Positions 46,103 through 56,528 of a DNA stretch of 64,000 nt are shown in pieces. A program made the translations under genes and the position numbers. A model generated the notes under the pieces. The model ran no database searches, had not been told where the DNA came from, and worked only from the letters and a program-made list of their open reading frames with translations. The number at the start of each line of letters is the position of its first letter. Position 1 is the stretch's first letter. The stretch covers positions 810,001 through 874,000 of the forward strand of contig CALZFC010000019.1 of assembly GCA_945643635.1 (NCBI GenBank), read 5' to 3'. The stretch is from Allodiplogaster sudhausi (lineage: Eukaryota > Nematoda > Chromadorea > Rhabditida > Diplogasteridae).

Positions 46103-47940
46103 TTTCTTTCTCTTCCTCTCCATTCTCTTCTTTTCTTTCTCTTCCTCCCCATTATCTCTCGCTCTCTCTCTTACTGTCAAATACTTGTTTTTTAAGAGTT
46201 CATCGTCGTGGATACTTGAGCCAAGGCTGTCGCTGCCCGACGAGATCAGCGAGTTCGGTGCAGTGGTCGTGAATGGAGTAAGCGCCCTCTCCACCTCCCC
46301 CTCTTCCTTTTCCGCTTCATTCAATGTCCTTCTTGTGCCAGATCTTCTACGTGTTCGGCGGGCTCTCGCAGATGAAGTCGCCGACGAGTCGTTCGTGGAA
46401 GTTCGATGGCAGTCGCTGGTCGCGCATCCCTGACATGCTCAGCAAGAGGTTCAGCTGCAGGCGGTTGCTATTCTAGAGATGCTTCTTCTTCGTAGAAGCA
46501 ACTTTGCTCGTTCGGTGGTGGTGCTGGGAGAGCGGATCTACGTGATCGGAGGGAGGGGAGAGGGCCCGGCCGAACACTTCCTGGCATCTGCAGAATACTT
46601 CGACATACACGAGCAGCAGTGGCATGCTCTGCCGTCAGTTTCTCTTCTCTTTTGCTCTATTCTCTCTCTCCTCTCTCTCTCTCTCTCTCTTTTCTCTCTC
46701 TTCTCTCTCTCTCTCTCTCTTCTCGCTCTTCTCTCTTGCTCCACGCTCTCTCTCTCCCTCCTTTCATTTCCGTCCAGTGACATGCAAAGAGGTCGCTACG
46801 ACACGGCGGCTGCGGTGGTGAACGGGGTGATCTACGTGGGCGGCGGCATTGGTTCTGGAGACGAAGTATGCCTCTTCTCCTCCTTTCTCATCACACTCGC
46901 CAATGATCATCATTGCAGCTGCTTTCCTGTATGATGATCTTCTCTCCTGAGATTCATATTTGGACGCTGGCAGGCGAGCTGCCTGAGGCGAAAGCTGGTA
47001 CCTCTCATTGTTCTACCACTATCGCTGTCTATCAGTATCTCTCTCCCTACCTCTCTCTCTGCCTCCCTCTTTCTGCCTCTCTCTCTGCCTCTCTTTCTCT
47101 GCCTCTCTCTCTCAGCCTCTCTCTCTCTCTCTTTCTCTCTCTCATCTCCCTACTAGGACACGTCCTGGTCGAGTCTCCCTTCACTCCTGGCGCGCTTCTC
47201 CTCGTGGGTGGCTCGAGTAATCGTCTGACTTCTTCGCCCGACGTGTGGCATCGTCCAGCTCGGCGCCACTCCGCGGACAGCTGGAAGCTCATCTCGAAGA
47301 TGCTGGCACCCAGGTGGTGGAAAATGAGAGATGGGAGTGAGAGAGAGAGAGAGGGGGAGAGAGAGAGAGAGGAAGAGAGGGGGAGAGGAAGAGAGGGAGA
47401 GTGAAAGAGAGTGAGTCAGAAGAGAGGGAGAGTGGTCGTGAGTGGGTTACTGTAAGTAAAGAGGCGCTTTAGGATCCGTCAGAGCGTGGTCTGCGTGCCT
47501 GGCCGGCAGCTAATCGCTTTCAGCGGCTGCCTCGACACCGACCCATTCGCCGAATCGTTTCGTGCCGTTTCCCTTTATTCTTATTCCCCCCCTCTCTTTC
47601 TCCCCTCCACCCATGTCTCTCGTTCTCTCGTCCCTCTCTCTCTCTCTCCTTCCCTCTCACTCTCTTTCCCTCCCCTCTCTTTCTCTTTCATTGTCTCACC
47701 CTCCCTCTCTTTCTCTCCTTTCTCTCTCCCCTTCTCTCCCTCGCTTCCCTGATTATTATTCAAGTTTAGGTTCGATGGCAATTCCTGGAGCGTCCTGATG
47801 CGTCATCCTCCTGTGGTTAGCGATGGCTGCTCCTGTAAAATAGAATGATTCTGCTTTATTCCATATGCACAATTTATTCCCTTCAGGCAGGACTGTCGGG
47901 CTCTTCCTCGGTTCAGCTGCTGGATTGGAAGAAGTTGTAG
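44387..47940 (+). CDS. Kelch-like protein: divergent BTB, BACK domain, kelch repeats
   Basis: KLHL proteins are substrate adaptors of cullin-3 ubiquitin ligases. The likely start is MGTTEDVIIFHSATGEEF at 44387, matching the BTB opening (DV.l......F), though its join to the next exon is unresolved. Exons 44791-44912 and about 44962-45146 encode a weak BTB; 45249-45372 encodes IADFFVAIANSNTLIRIWRLASRLKI. The BACK domain is clear in 45420-45560 and 45609-45710 (DFFRLKREEMEQLLCSDRLHV, ELWIEGLPEER). Kelch blades follow: 45772-45925 (FTLGGFFRV), 46197-46279, 46341-46446 (FYVFGGLSQ..SWKFDGSRWSRIPDM), 46496-46635 (RIYVIGGRGEG..YFDIHEQQWHALP), 46779-46866 (MQRGRYDTAAAVVNGVIYVGGG), 46919-46999, 47158-47311 (ALLLVGGSSN), 47473-47565, 47770-47814 (FDGNSWSVLM) and 47888-47940. 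The intron 45711-45771 fits only with a GC donor. Nearly every intron holds a CT microsatellite. Confidence 0.85.
44602..44772. repeat. (CT)n / CCCTCT microsatellite in first kelch-gene intron
   Basis: Long imperfect CT array with CCCCTT and CCCTCT interruptions, between the presumed first and second coding exons. Confidence 0.95.
45955..46172. repeat. Compound CT / TTTCT microsatellite in kelch-gene intron
   Basis: A CT array with repeated CTCTTCCTCTCTATTCT units that looks like a small minisatellite. It lies between the exons ending at 45925 and starting at 46197. Confidence 0.95.
46655..46760. repeat. (CT)n microsatellite in kelch-gene intron
   Basis: CT array with TCTTCTCTC interruptions before the exon at 46779. 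Confidence 0.93.
47038..47147. repeat. CTCTCTGC / (CT)n microsatellite in kelch-gene intron
   Basis: CTCTCTGCCTC units pass into a pure CT run before the exon at 47158. Confidence 0.93.
47338..47440. repeat. (GA)n / GGGAGA purine microsatellite
   Basis: GA run with GGGGAGAGGAAGAG units, in the intron after the exon ending at 47311. It is the one purine-on-coding-strand array of this gene. Confidence 0.93.
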
Positions 47941-49200
47941 AAGAGAGCGAGAAAGGCAGAGAAGCAGAGAAGAGAGCGAGAGAGGAGAGAGGCAGAGAAG
48001 CAGAGACAGAAGTCGACCCTTGCATCCACTTGACGCGTCCTCCGCTACTAACAATGTGACTAGATAAAGTATGGGAGTGTACAGACGCCCTCCATACAAT
48101 CAGTGCATATCGCATTCAAATCAACCTATTGCTATTAATTTAATTCTCATATACAATAAAAAAAATCAAATGATTTGAGCATAAAACATTTAAAAACAAA
48201 CGAGCAAATCACCTTTCAAAGTATCAATGATAAAAATCTAATAGAGATCATCGATTCCAGCTCTCCCTAAGAAGTTCTATTGGCTCAGTCAAGAAAAGCT
48301 ACTCGTAAACAAAACCGAGCGGACACGCTTGAAAACGCTTGTATTTTCTAGATACTGATAATGATTTCTAATGTGTAAGACAAGATCACGACGGAAACAT
48401 AAAGGTTTGTACGTATGTATGTATGTATTTTCTAATGTTTCTTCGAAGACTCATGAAAATATAGTTGTGGCGTAATCAGAAGAAAAAAACAACTTAAGTT
48501 TAGGTTGGCTGAAAATATATTTACAGACACAATGAAATACACTAGGGATTGCAGATGAAAGCCCCAAGGAAGACTGAGAATGTGATTAAGAGAGGGCGGA
48601 TTTGGTCTGAAGCTTATACGGTAACAACCTTGCTGGAAGGGAGGCTGATTTCAAGAAAGGAATGGGGGGGGGATCTGGGAAGATCATAAACTGGTTGCGG
48701 CCCTTCTCTCACTCATCAGCTCTTCTCGTACATCTCCCAGAGTTGTCAGCCGCTCATGAGCGGTCGCCTTCAAATAAACTGACGTAAACACTCAAAAACA
48801 ATACTCGAAGAAACCAAGCAACTCCTAAGGGTATCTTGACAAGAAAGTGACTGTTCTCCTGATTTCTTGGCAAAGGGTGCAATTCACCCAATATCGACAA
48901 CAGCATTCTTCTTTCACAATAAGAGTGCAGCGGACAAAGAAAAGGCACGAAACCACAGAAATAACACTTGGAGAAGAAAACACGAAGGGATTAACAGAAA
49001 GGAAAAGGAAAGATGCCGATGCGAATCTGACCATTATGTGGAGAACAACGAAGGCCGTGCTTCATTTACGCTCACACATAAATTGGCTCGTATAGACACT
49101 GAAAGAAGAAGGAGGCATTCCTGCTATCAAAGAGAAGGTAACAGGAGAAGTCAAAACACTGGACATAAGGAAGTGGAGAGAGAGGGATAAGAGAAGCAAG

Positions 49201-49247
<47 letters not shown>

Positions 49248-49669
49248 GTAGATAGACATGGGAGAGACAGAAAGAGTGATAGGAAGAAAACAAGGTAGAA
49301 GAAAATGAGTGATAGAAACAGAATGAGTGAGAGAAATAAAGAGCAAGATAACAGTGAGGCGATGCCGAGCAGAGTAAACTGAAGTTGGGGAAAACTGAGA
49401 GCTGGAATAATTGCCAGAATCAAGGAGAGGAATAATCAGTAAATGGAAAGGAAGTGAAATAAGGAAAAAAGAAGAAAAAGAAGAAGAAGAAAGAAGAAAG
49501 AAGCACTAACCACCTGCTCTGAGCTGTTCACTTCAAGAGCGCTCTGCAAATGCGAAGGAAACTATTAAAGCAGAATAAAAAAAACATTTCGACAGCACAG
49601 AAAGCGGAGCGAGCACAGAGAAAAGATTAAAAGAACTGATATTCATTTGCCCCGAATATTATTATTCTT
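47941..49669. other. Convergent intergenic region between kelch gene and GPCR
   Basis: 1.7 kb between two 3' ends. It contains a GA-rich tract just after the stop (47943-48010), a short GTAT array (48410-48428), a G-run (48665-48671), a GA microsatellite (49197-49250) and an AGA-rich stretch (49460-49503). No conserved coding sequence recognised. Confidence 0.6.
49197..49250. repeat. (GA)n microsatellite
   Basis: GAGA run with one GGGAGA interruption, in the intergenic region. Confidence 0.95.
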
Positions 49670-51564
49670 TCAAAAATTTGTAATTGTTGATTGGCAGCTG
49701 CAAATTGATTGTCTATTTGCCAGTAAAAAAGACAATGAGACACATTTGGAAAACCATTTCATGGTCTGAAAAACGATGGGCAGAATATGAAGGCGTACTC
49801 TGCTGTGTTCGATGGCGACGGAAGTGAAGGCGCCCGTGGCAGGTTTCTGATCCCTCCGGCTGCTTCTCTTCCACAGCATCTTCCTCAGCGTGTGCACTGC
49901 CGTTCGACGGAAGTTTGAGCTTCAAAATCATTTTCACCTCCATGTCTTCGGTGCGGATCTAATCTTACTTTACCTTGAAAACGCGTAGACAACGACGTCG
50001 CAGGCAAAGTTGAAGTAGTACAAGTAGTGAGTTGTGTTGTGGATCAACTACAACACGAGAAGTATTCATTATTCACAGAAAACAACTTCACTCTGTTACT
50101 GCCATATGCTTCTCTAATTAAAGGAGGAATGTTACAATAACCTAGCAGCAAACATACTGCATAAGTGATTGTATATAAAGAAGAGAGTTTGAACCATATG
50201 CCAAGTGGTTAGTTCGTCAGAGGGAGAAATGATGTCGACGATGCGGACGAGGTAGAAGGGCGTGTTCAGCAGCACAAAGGTCATGGGCACCACCCACAAG
50301 ATGGTCAGCGCCCCCTCCTGACGCGCTCCCGAAGCGGTCCCTGAGTGGTCAAGGAGAGTTACGAGATGGCCAACCACGAACTGCTCTAACCTGCAGAGCG
50401 TCGAGAATCCATTCGAGTTGGACTCGAAATACGCGAAAATTGTCGACGAGCCTTAAATGGAGCCAATATTTTTCAGTTAGAAAAGATTGATTATACTAAT
50501 ATTCGCTCTAATTATGAACAGCGCTATATGTTCACAGACGTGCAAAACGTAATTGAAGGCTGGCCTTCTTCATGGTGCAGGCGACGAGGGCGTTGAGTAG
50601 GACGACGAGGGTGCAGGGGATTCCGTAGCAGAGAAGAGCGTCCAGCAACTCTACGTAGATCTCAAGAGAGAAGCCATTCTTGCTGATCTTTCATTCCGGG
50701 ATCAAAGGCTTCTTCATTCTCAGCATCATACATTGTTGAATCAACGAAGCACACTCGAGCATGTCTTATCTTTAATAACGAAAGATGCCTTGCCTGGTAG
50801 CCACCCTCTCGAAGGACGCAAGGCCTTTCGTTGGGCCCGCCAGGGACGAGGTTGATGAACTGGAGGAGGTGCAAGACGAAGGGGATCGGCACCCACAGCA
50901 ACATCATCCGCACCCGAGATTCGTGCGCCAGCTTAGAATTAACAATCTTTTATACAGGAAATTCTGAAATCGTTTCCCAAAACGTTTCCACGTTTGGATC
51001 CTCAGTCAGACAAAATTAAATGAAAGATTAATCAAACCCTAAGCTGGAGCATCGGATGAACCAGAGCGATGTATCTGAAATGTGGAACATAAACTTTTGT
51101 CTTCAAACACTGTTAATGAGACAAAATTGAAGAGGGAAGGAGAGAGAGTACGGAGCCACACGAAAGAAAGAGAGCGGGAGAAAGAGAGAACGAGAGAGAG
51201 AGAGAGAAAGAGAGATAGAGAGTAAGAGAAGGAAAGAGCACATGAGAAGAAACCTCTCAATGGTGAGTGCAGTGGTGGCCCAACTGGAGACGTACGACGA
51301 ACTCATGAGGAAGTATTCGATGGTCGCGCAGGCTTCGTAGCTGGTCAGATCAATCTACAACTTTGTTTACCTTTCGATAATTTACAATATTAATAATCAA
51401 ATATTCCTGATGCTTCTTTTAGAAAAAAAATTATATCTCAAAGAAATGGGTGAACCTTGAGAGCGAGCATTCCAACGAAGAAGAGGAAGACACTGTCTGC
51501 CGACGTGAGAACAATGAGATACTGGTTCGCTGGGATCTCAAAAAGGCATCCATGTTTTAAATAA

Positions 51565-51611
<47 letters not shown>

Positions 51612-52747
51612 CCTGAGTTGTTTGTGTTAGTTTTCAATGTAATTAGCGGTGTAAGAATTATATTCGCCGATTCTCACATCAATTATCCTTGTTGTTATTC
51701 GCTCACGTGGGTTTTCCTTTTGGAATGTCATATTTTCCCGTCACTCTTCGATTTCTTCCTCCTCTCCCCTCCTTCAGAGTTGCAACCATTGAGAATTCAT
51801 TGGTAGTCTTCGACATCAATCGATAAGAATGAGGGAGAGGATGACTTTCCTTCTCTTCTTCGCACCCTGACATTTCAGCGTCAGGCATAGAATGCCAAAC
51901 AGAAGAGACGTTTAATCTATCAGAATATCTGAATCCTTCCGGCCTCCAATTTCCACTGCATTCTTTCAAATGAAATATGCAGTTGCTTATTACAGTTTTA
52001 TACTCGTTTTCCTTGTACCAGTCAGTCTAAATAAATCACTTTGAAATCTACAATCTCCATTTTTGAAGGATACTCGCAATCAGTTGCTTCGTTCAACATG
52101 CGCATGGGAAAAGAGTAGAGGAGATAAATTCCTGATAAACAATTTTTCACACATTAGGAATGCACTCAAAGAAAAAAAATCGAATATCACATTTGTAAAT
52201 TGTCCATTCGGGCCTGAAATGTCGCCGAAGAAGTGGGTAGAACAAATAAATAGAAATCGTCATATTCCAATCCTTAATTCAATCGGGGCAAGTGAAGTAT
52301 CCCCAGGGACTCTCAGAGTGCAATCCGGCCCGTGTTATGTTTTGCTGTCTCTCTGAATAATTCAGGAGGTTGCGCAAGAAGCCCAGCCATTGACGTCCAC
52401 TCCACTTTCACACACTCAGCACGAGAGCCAAGGGATGAAAGTTGCACGTTATACAAGAAGGAAAGAATGGATAATTGAAATATCGTTAACTTGTTTGAAA
52501 AGTGAATAAAATGAATGGGAAGGCGAACATGTCTGAGTCGGGAGTGGAAGATTGTGAAGAGAGAGAGCGAGTTGCCGGCCAGGCCGAAGAAGATGATCAG
52601 GGGCAGAATGATCTGATACTCCATCGTGCCAGGCATCTCGGTAGCCTCCAGAGAAAGCATCAGAAGAGACATTGAAGAGTTCGCTGGAGAGAAGGCGACT
52701 GACCGGGACAACGAGTCACTCATACGCACTCCCACTCCAGCACTCAT
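49670..52747 (-). CDS. Class A (rhodopsin-like) G protein-coupled receptor, neuropeptide-receptor type
   Basis: Seven membrane segments can be followed in order on the minus strand. TM1 IILPLIIFFGLAGNSLSLF, with the GN motif, is at about 52560-52630. TM2 LTSADSVFLFFVGMLAL, with the conserved Asp, is near 51480-51530. TM3 with SYVSSWATTALTIER is at about 51250-51340, and the DRY-equivalent continues as ERY/IALVHPM at 51045-51075. TM4 is MMLLWVPIPFVLHLL at about 50910. TM5 is LLCYGIPCTLVVLLNALVA at about 50590-50660, and TM6 LTILWVVPMTFVLLNTPFYL at about 50230-50310. TM7 is YYFNFACDVVVYAF at about 49985-50040, where NPxxY has become CDVVVY. The tail opens FRRTAVHTLRKML (helix 8). The N-terminus (from 52747) has a possible N-glycosylation site NSS. 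The ligand cannot be inferred. Exon borders are approximate, and an upstream 5' exon is possible. Confidence 0.82.
51130..51230. repeat. (GA)n-rich microsatellite in GPCR intron
   Basis: GAGA and GAAAGA units in the intron between the exons for TM3 and the ERY segment. Confidence 0.9.
51571..51608. repeat. (TA)n microsatellite
   Basis: Nearly pure TA run in the long intron between TM1 and TM2 exons of the GPCR. Confidence 0.97.
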
Positions 52748-54048
52748 TCTGAAAGAGAGGGAGAGAGGTAGAGGGAGAGAGAGGGAGAGGGAGAGAGGAG
52801 GAGAGAGAAAAGAAGATATAAGAGGGAGAGAGATACATACATAGACAAGTAGAACGTGGAAGGATAGGAATTGACATCGGCAAATGTAGAGGAAGTGTGA
52901 AAATAAGGCAACAATTTTCCTTCATTCTCCGCAGGAAACCAGGGTCACGTTGAGCTGAGAAAGAGAAGAAATAATAGTGGCTTCTCCCTCGGTTTCATTC
53001 TTTCTGTCTGCCTCAATCGCTAACTGCTCTCTTTCTTTTCCCTCTTTTTCTCTCGCTTCTTAACCTTCTCTATATGTCTCCATCACTTGCTCTCTCCTTT
53101 CTTCTAGCACTATTTCTCTCTCTCTCTCTCTCTCTCTCCCTCTTTGCACGCTGAATTTTCTAATCCCAGCGCAAGAAGATGAAGGCAAAAAGCGCCAAGC
53201 AGCGCGCGACAAAATTGTTTTATTCTGTCTAAATGGGTAGAAATGACGCAAGCGGCGGTGGCTGCTCCTTCCTCAGGTCTATGCTATAAATTACGACTTC
53301 CAGCAATAAAGGCAAGAGATATTCACAACGCATAGTCAACAAAAGGAGCATTTCGGAAAAAGCAGAGCAGTTGGTCTGACAGCTCAAGATTGAGCAGAAT
53401 CACCAAGTTGAGGCTACAGACCATTTACCCTCGGGAGAAATTAGCAAGCTTCATGGGTGGCAATGGGGGCGGAAAGAAAGACAGAGATGTGTGTCGCAGA
53501 GACCAAAAAGGGGAGGAACACTCTGTACAACAGGCAAGAGTAGTGGGCGAGTCAAAATGTTGCCGCTCGAAATGAGGAAGAGAAAGAAAGAGAAAGAAAG
53601 AGAGTAAGAGTGAGAGTGAGAGCGAGAGAGAGAGTGAGAGCGAGAGAGAGATAGATAGAGAGAGAGAGAGAGGAGAGCGAACGCGGAAGACCGATAAATA
53701 CAAAGACAAAATTGTATGTAAGTGCACGACAGCATACAAATGAAATGAATGTTGCGAAGTAAGAATCTGTTAGTATATAATTTACTGATCACTCCTCTCT
53801 CTCAGCTTTACGTTCGTCGTACTGCAAGCGAAGTTGGTATATGTACATACATACATGAAAAGAAGAAAAGTAGAGAGAAGGAAAACCATGCAAGGCAAAT
53901 AATTACTGTTGTTGTTGTTGTAAGGCTAAAGTGATGGACACGAAGAGAGCCAGAATTCGACGAGGAAGAGGGAGGAAAAGGAAAGAGGAAGGAATTAGAG
54001 AGTGGGCGTGGCTGGAGAGCTCAGACAGCAAAGACAACGCGGAAGGAA
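52748..54048. other. Region upstream of the GPCR
   Basis: 1.3 kb with GA runs (52751-52830, 53573-53690) and a CT run (53115-53145). It must contain the GPCR promoter on the minus strand. No conserved coding sequence recognised. Confidence 0.5.
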
Positions 54049-54419
54049 CTCTGTAAATGAAAACAGGCTAACTGACAGGAATTTTGACACAAGAAGGCTA
54101 ACTGGCAGGATTTGCCGGCAAGAAGGCTAACTGACAAGAGTGAACACGCCGAAAAAGGCTAACTGGCAGGTTGCAAAAATTGGAAATACCAATTGGCAGG
54201 AATTTCTGCTGGAAGGCCTATCAACAGGAGTTGGAAGGCTAACTGACAAGAATTTCGAAAATGTTTAATTCTGAAATTGCACCTAGAGAACAAGTTTAGA
54301 CAAGTTTAGTGGTTGTTGTGATTTATTTTTTGATAGAGTGGTTTCTTCACGTTCTGGTTCTCCTGCAATTGCCATTTTCGCATAATTATTTGCTTATTAA
54401 GTGCTAGATGCAAATTGCA

Positions 54420-54820
54420 AGCACGCCGGTTCGTTTCGAGCGGCGCTACGCCTTGCTGCTAATCAGCACCTCGATGACCTCTTTGCACCCCATCTCGTTG
54501 CCATCCGGCTCAGGTGCGTACTTTAATTTAGCGGGAGAAGTTCAATGAAGGAATTCTTCATCTGTCGCTCGCAGTGCACAGCGACTCTTTCCCGTTTCGG
54601 ACTACAAATAAGTCAGTTGAAAAAGTTACTACATTGAAATGAATCTTGTGTTTGTTCCCGACTTTCTTTATTTCTTGGTCTTAGTGTCTAGCCTTGTTTT
54701 GACGCCTCCTTTTCGTTCAGATTTCAGCGCGAAGAACCCCGCCAGGCTGTCAACGCCAGGTTCAAGAACATCATCATGAACTTCAAGCACCTCATCGGCC
54801 GAAGGAATTACCCAGGTTAG
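54420..54820 (+). pseudogene. HSP110/HSPA4-like N-terminal exon fragments
   Basis: An exon-like block at about 54722-54817 encodes EPRQAVNARFKNIIMNFKHL then IGRRNYP. This matches the HSP70-superfamily stretch in which ..N.KNT...FKR..GR follows the first beta strands of the ATPase domain. A block at about 54574-54610 encodes CTATLSRFG, comparable to CTP..SFG of the preceding exon. Both have acceptor-like (TCGCAG, TTTCAG) and donor-like borders. The rest of the chaperone, including the nucleotide-binding loops and substrate domain, is absent. A block at 54430-54520 is unassigned; its reverse strand reads EPDGNEMGCKEVIEVLISSKA then stop. Confidence 0.5.
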
Positions 54821-55080
54821 GGGAGAGATTGTAGGATTTTTCTAATTGTAGGATCGTGACAAGTGGACGGCGTTGTTCCCGAGCCGAATGGAGAATCGCG
54901 AAAGGTATACTTTAGTGAGATTGGTCGTGCCGGATGGATAAGTAGGCCGCGTCCACTAAGAGAGATTCCCTCCATCACCAATCCGACTACGGACTGTTAG
55001 TTTAACTGGCCAAATCTTTGTAGCATTCTAGTTTTTCTCTATTCCAGAGAACGGGTATATTGTACTTATTTCGTGTTTGT

Positions 55081-55320
55081 AGCGTGGCGCCCTGAGCCTT
55101 CCCCGTCTGGTCGTCCCCCTCCACAATGCCAGTGCCCGCCAGTCCTCGGGCGGCTTCTACGGCTCGAACAACTTTGACGGCTTCCGCGAGAGTATGAACC
55201 ACCAGCTGAAGTCGGCTGACCAAACTAAGGAAACCTGGAAGAAGATCTTCTTCGTGTGCTCCATCCCCTGCCTCGCCCTCACGATGTATGCCGCCTTTGC
55301 GCGCAATATTAACTTGCTTG
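55081..55320 (+). pseudogene. COX6A-like exon fragment
   Basis: After an acceptor-like TTTGTAG the block reads RGALSLPRLVVPLHNASARQ, like a mitochondrial presequence, then a Gly/Ser/Asn linker, then ETWKKIFFVCSIPCLALTMYA. The last matches the LWKK..FFVA.PG..L.M.NAY membrane segment of cytochrome c oxidase subunit 6A. The conserved matrix/intermembrane tail (the RTK.FPWGDG.HTLFHN region) is not found downstream within the element. So this is the first half of a COX6A gene, most simply a captured fragment. It could still be transcribed. Confidence 0.6.
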
Positions 55321-56233
55321 GTAGTGATTGCTTTGAGAATGATCGTCAATCTTTTGAAAAAATAACTCATATTAAGTCAAATGCTCGTTTAATCGTTTTC
55401 CCGTTCGTTCTATGTCATTTCTAAGGCTGACCTTCTGTGTATACTCTTATTTTTAACCGTCCTGTAGACTTATATTCACTCTTAGACTATGAATCTTCTT
55501 ACAAATAAGTCTTAAGCTGTAATTGAAAAGTCAGAAAATGCCGGATATAAAGTGTGTTTCATTGTTGTGCTCAATGCAAAGTGAAGTTTACAAATTATAG
55601 TGCAGATGGATGAGAAGGTGCGTGGTTGAATTTGCAAATAGTACCTAGTGCACCTAACGAAACAATCCTGCCAGTTAGCCTTCCTGCGCTCTTTTGGAAG
55701 GCTGATCGACAGGCATGCTGACAGGCCTTCCACAAACCTGTCAGTTAGCCTGTTTTGATTTACAGAGAAGAAGAAGCATGAGTGACAACTCAACAGGCGA
55801 GAACGAATTCATTGGCTGATGAGCGGTCAGAGAACTATCAGAAAAGACTGCACTCGGTAGGTGGAAACTAGCAAATCTAAGAGTTCGATGGAATGAGCCA
55901 GATTCTTTAAGGCAGCTGCCCTATCATTACGAGAATTCAGCTGAAAGCAGCAGCTGTTATCGGATATTACAAATGCAGTACTGTATGCCAGGTATACAGA
56001 GAGGAAGAGATAAAGAGAGAAAAAGCGCTGAAGAGAGAGAGAAAGGTTATAGGAAATAAGATATGCAGTGCGAGAGATTAGAGAAAGGTCCATGAGATAA
56101 CTAAGAGAGCAGACACGTCTCCCTAGGAGAAGCCAACTGAAGCGGCACGGAAAACAACAGCTGTGTACGAAATTGGCGCATATAATTCTGGGACTTTTTG
56201 TCTCACGGCAGATAACGAATGAGAAAGGGGAGG

Positions 56234-56236
<3 letters not shown>

Positions 56237-56282
<46 letters not shown>

Positions 56283-56310
56283 AGAGAGAGACAGAGAGAA
56301 AAAGAGAGTG
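56237..56310. repeat. (GA)n microsatellite
   Basis: GA run of about 40 bases followed by imperfect GAGA units. Confidence 0.95.
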
Positions 56311-56483
56311 AGTAAAAAGGTGACAAGAAAAAAGTTCAATTTCATTGCTGTCAGACGGCGCGCGTGTTTCTAGTCCATTCCCTTGAATTGTTGCCCTCGA
56401 GCGCTCTCCCAATTCACACGGACTTGCTCACTTCAACCAAAAGCTTCTGCTGTGGCATTAGTCACTTGTTCTCATGCTTTGAA

Positions 56484-56528
<45 letters not shown>

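Larger units (their letters stand above)
54049..55767. mobile_element. Pack-type element: inverted ends with subterminal repeats enclosing gene fragments
   Basis: The left end CTCTGTAAATGAAAACAGGC continues into GCTAACTGACAGG. The right end at 55767 is its reverse complement over about 31 bp with one mismatch. Inside the left end the motif AAGGCTAACTGRCAGG, or a close variant, recurs about seven times (54067-54255). Inside the right end the reverse complement, CCTGYCAGTTAGCCTT and variants, recurs about four times (55665-55752). Between them, exon-like segments resemble an HSP110-family N-terminus and COX6A, each framed by splice-like signals but not forming a full gene. No transposase was recognised. 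The flanks (GGAAGGAA and AAGAAGAA) do not show a clear target duplication. Confidence 0.8.

Noticed and set aside
47943..48059. ORF 47865-48059 downstream of the kelch stop as a further exon
   Set aside because: It translates a GA-rich tract (AEKRAREERGREAE) beyond the kelch stop codon in another frame.
55002..55370. Minus-strand ORF of 122 codons across the COX6A-like block
   Set aside because: The plus-strand reading gives the presequence and membrane segment of COX6A; the minus reading has no recognisable features.
54420..55430. Treating this region as one functional gene
   Set aside because: The recognisable parts come from two unrelated families, each incomplete, and both lie between mirrored inverted ends; a gene-fragment-bearing element explains this better, although expression is not excluded.
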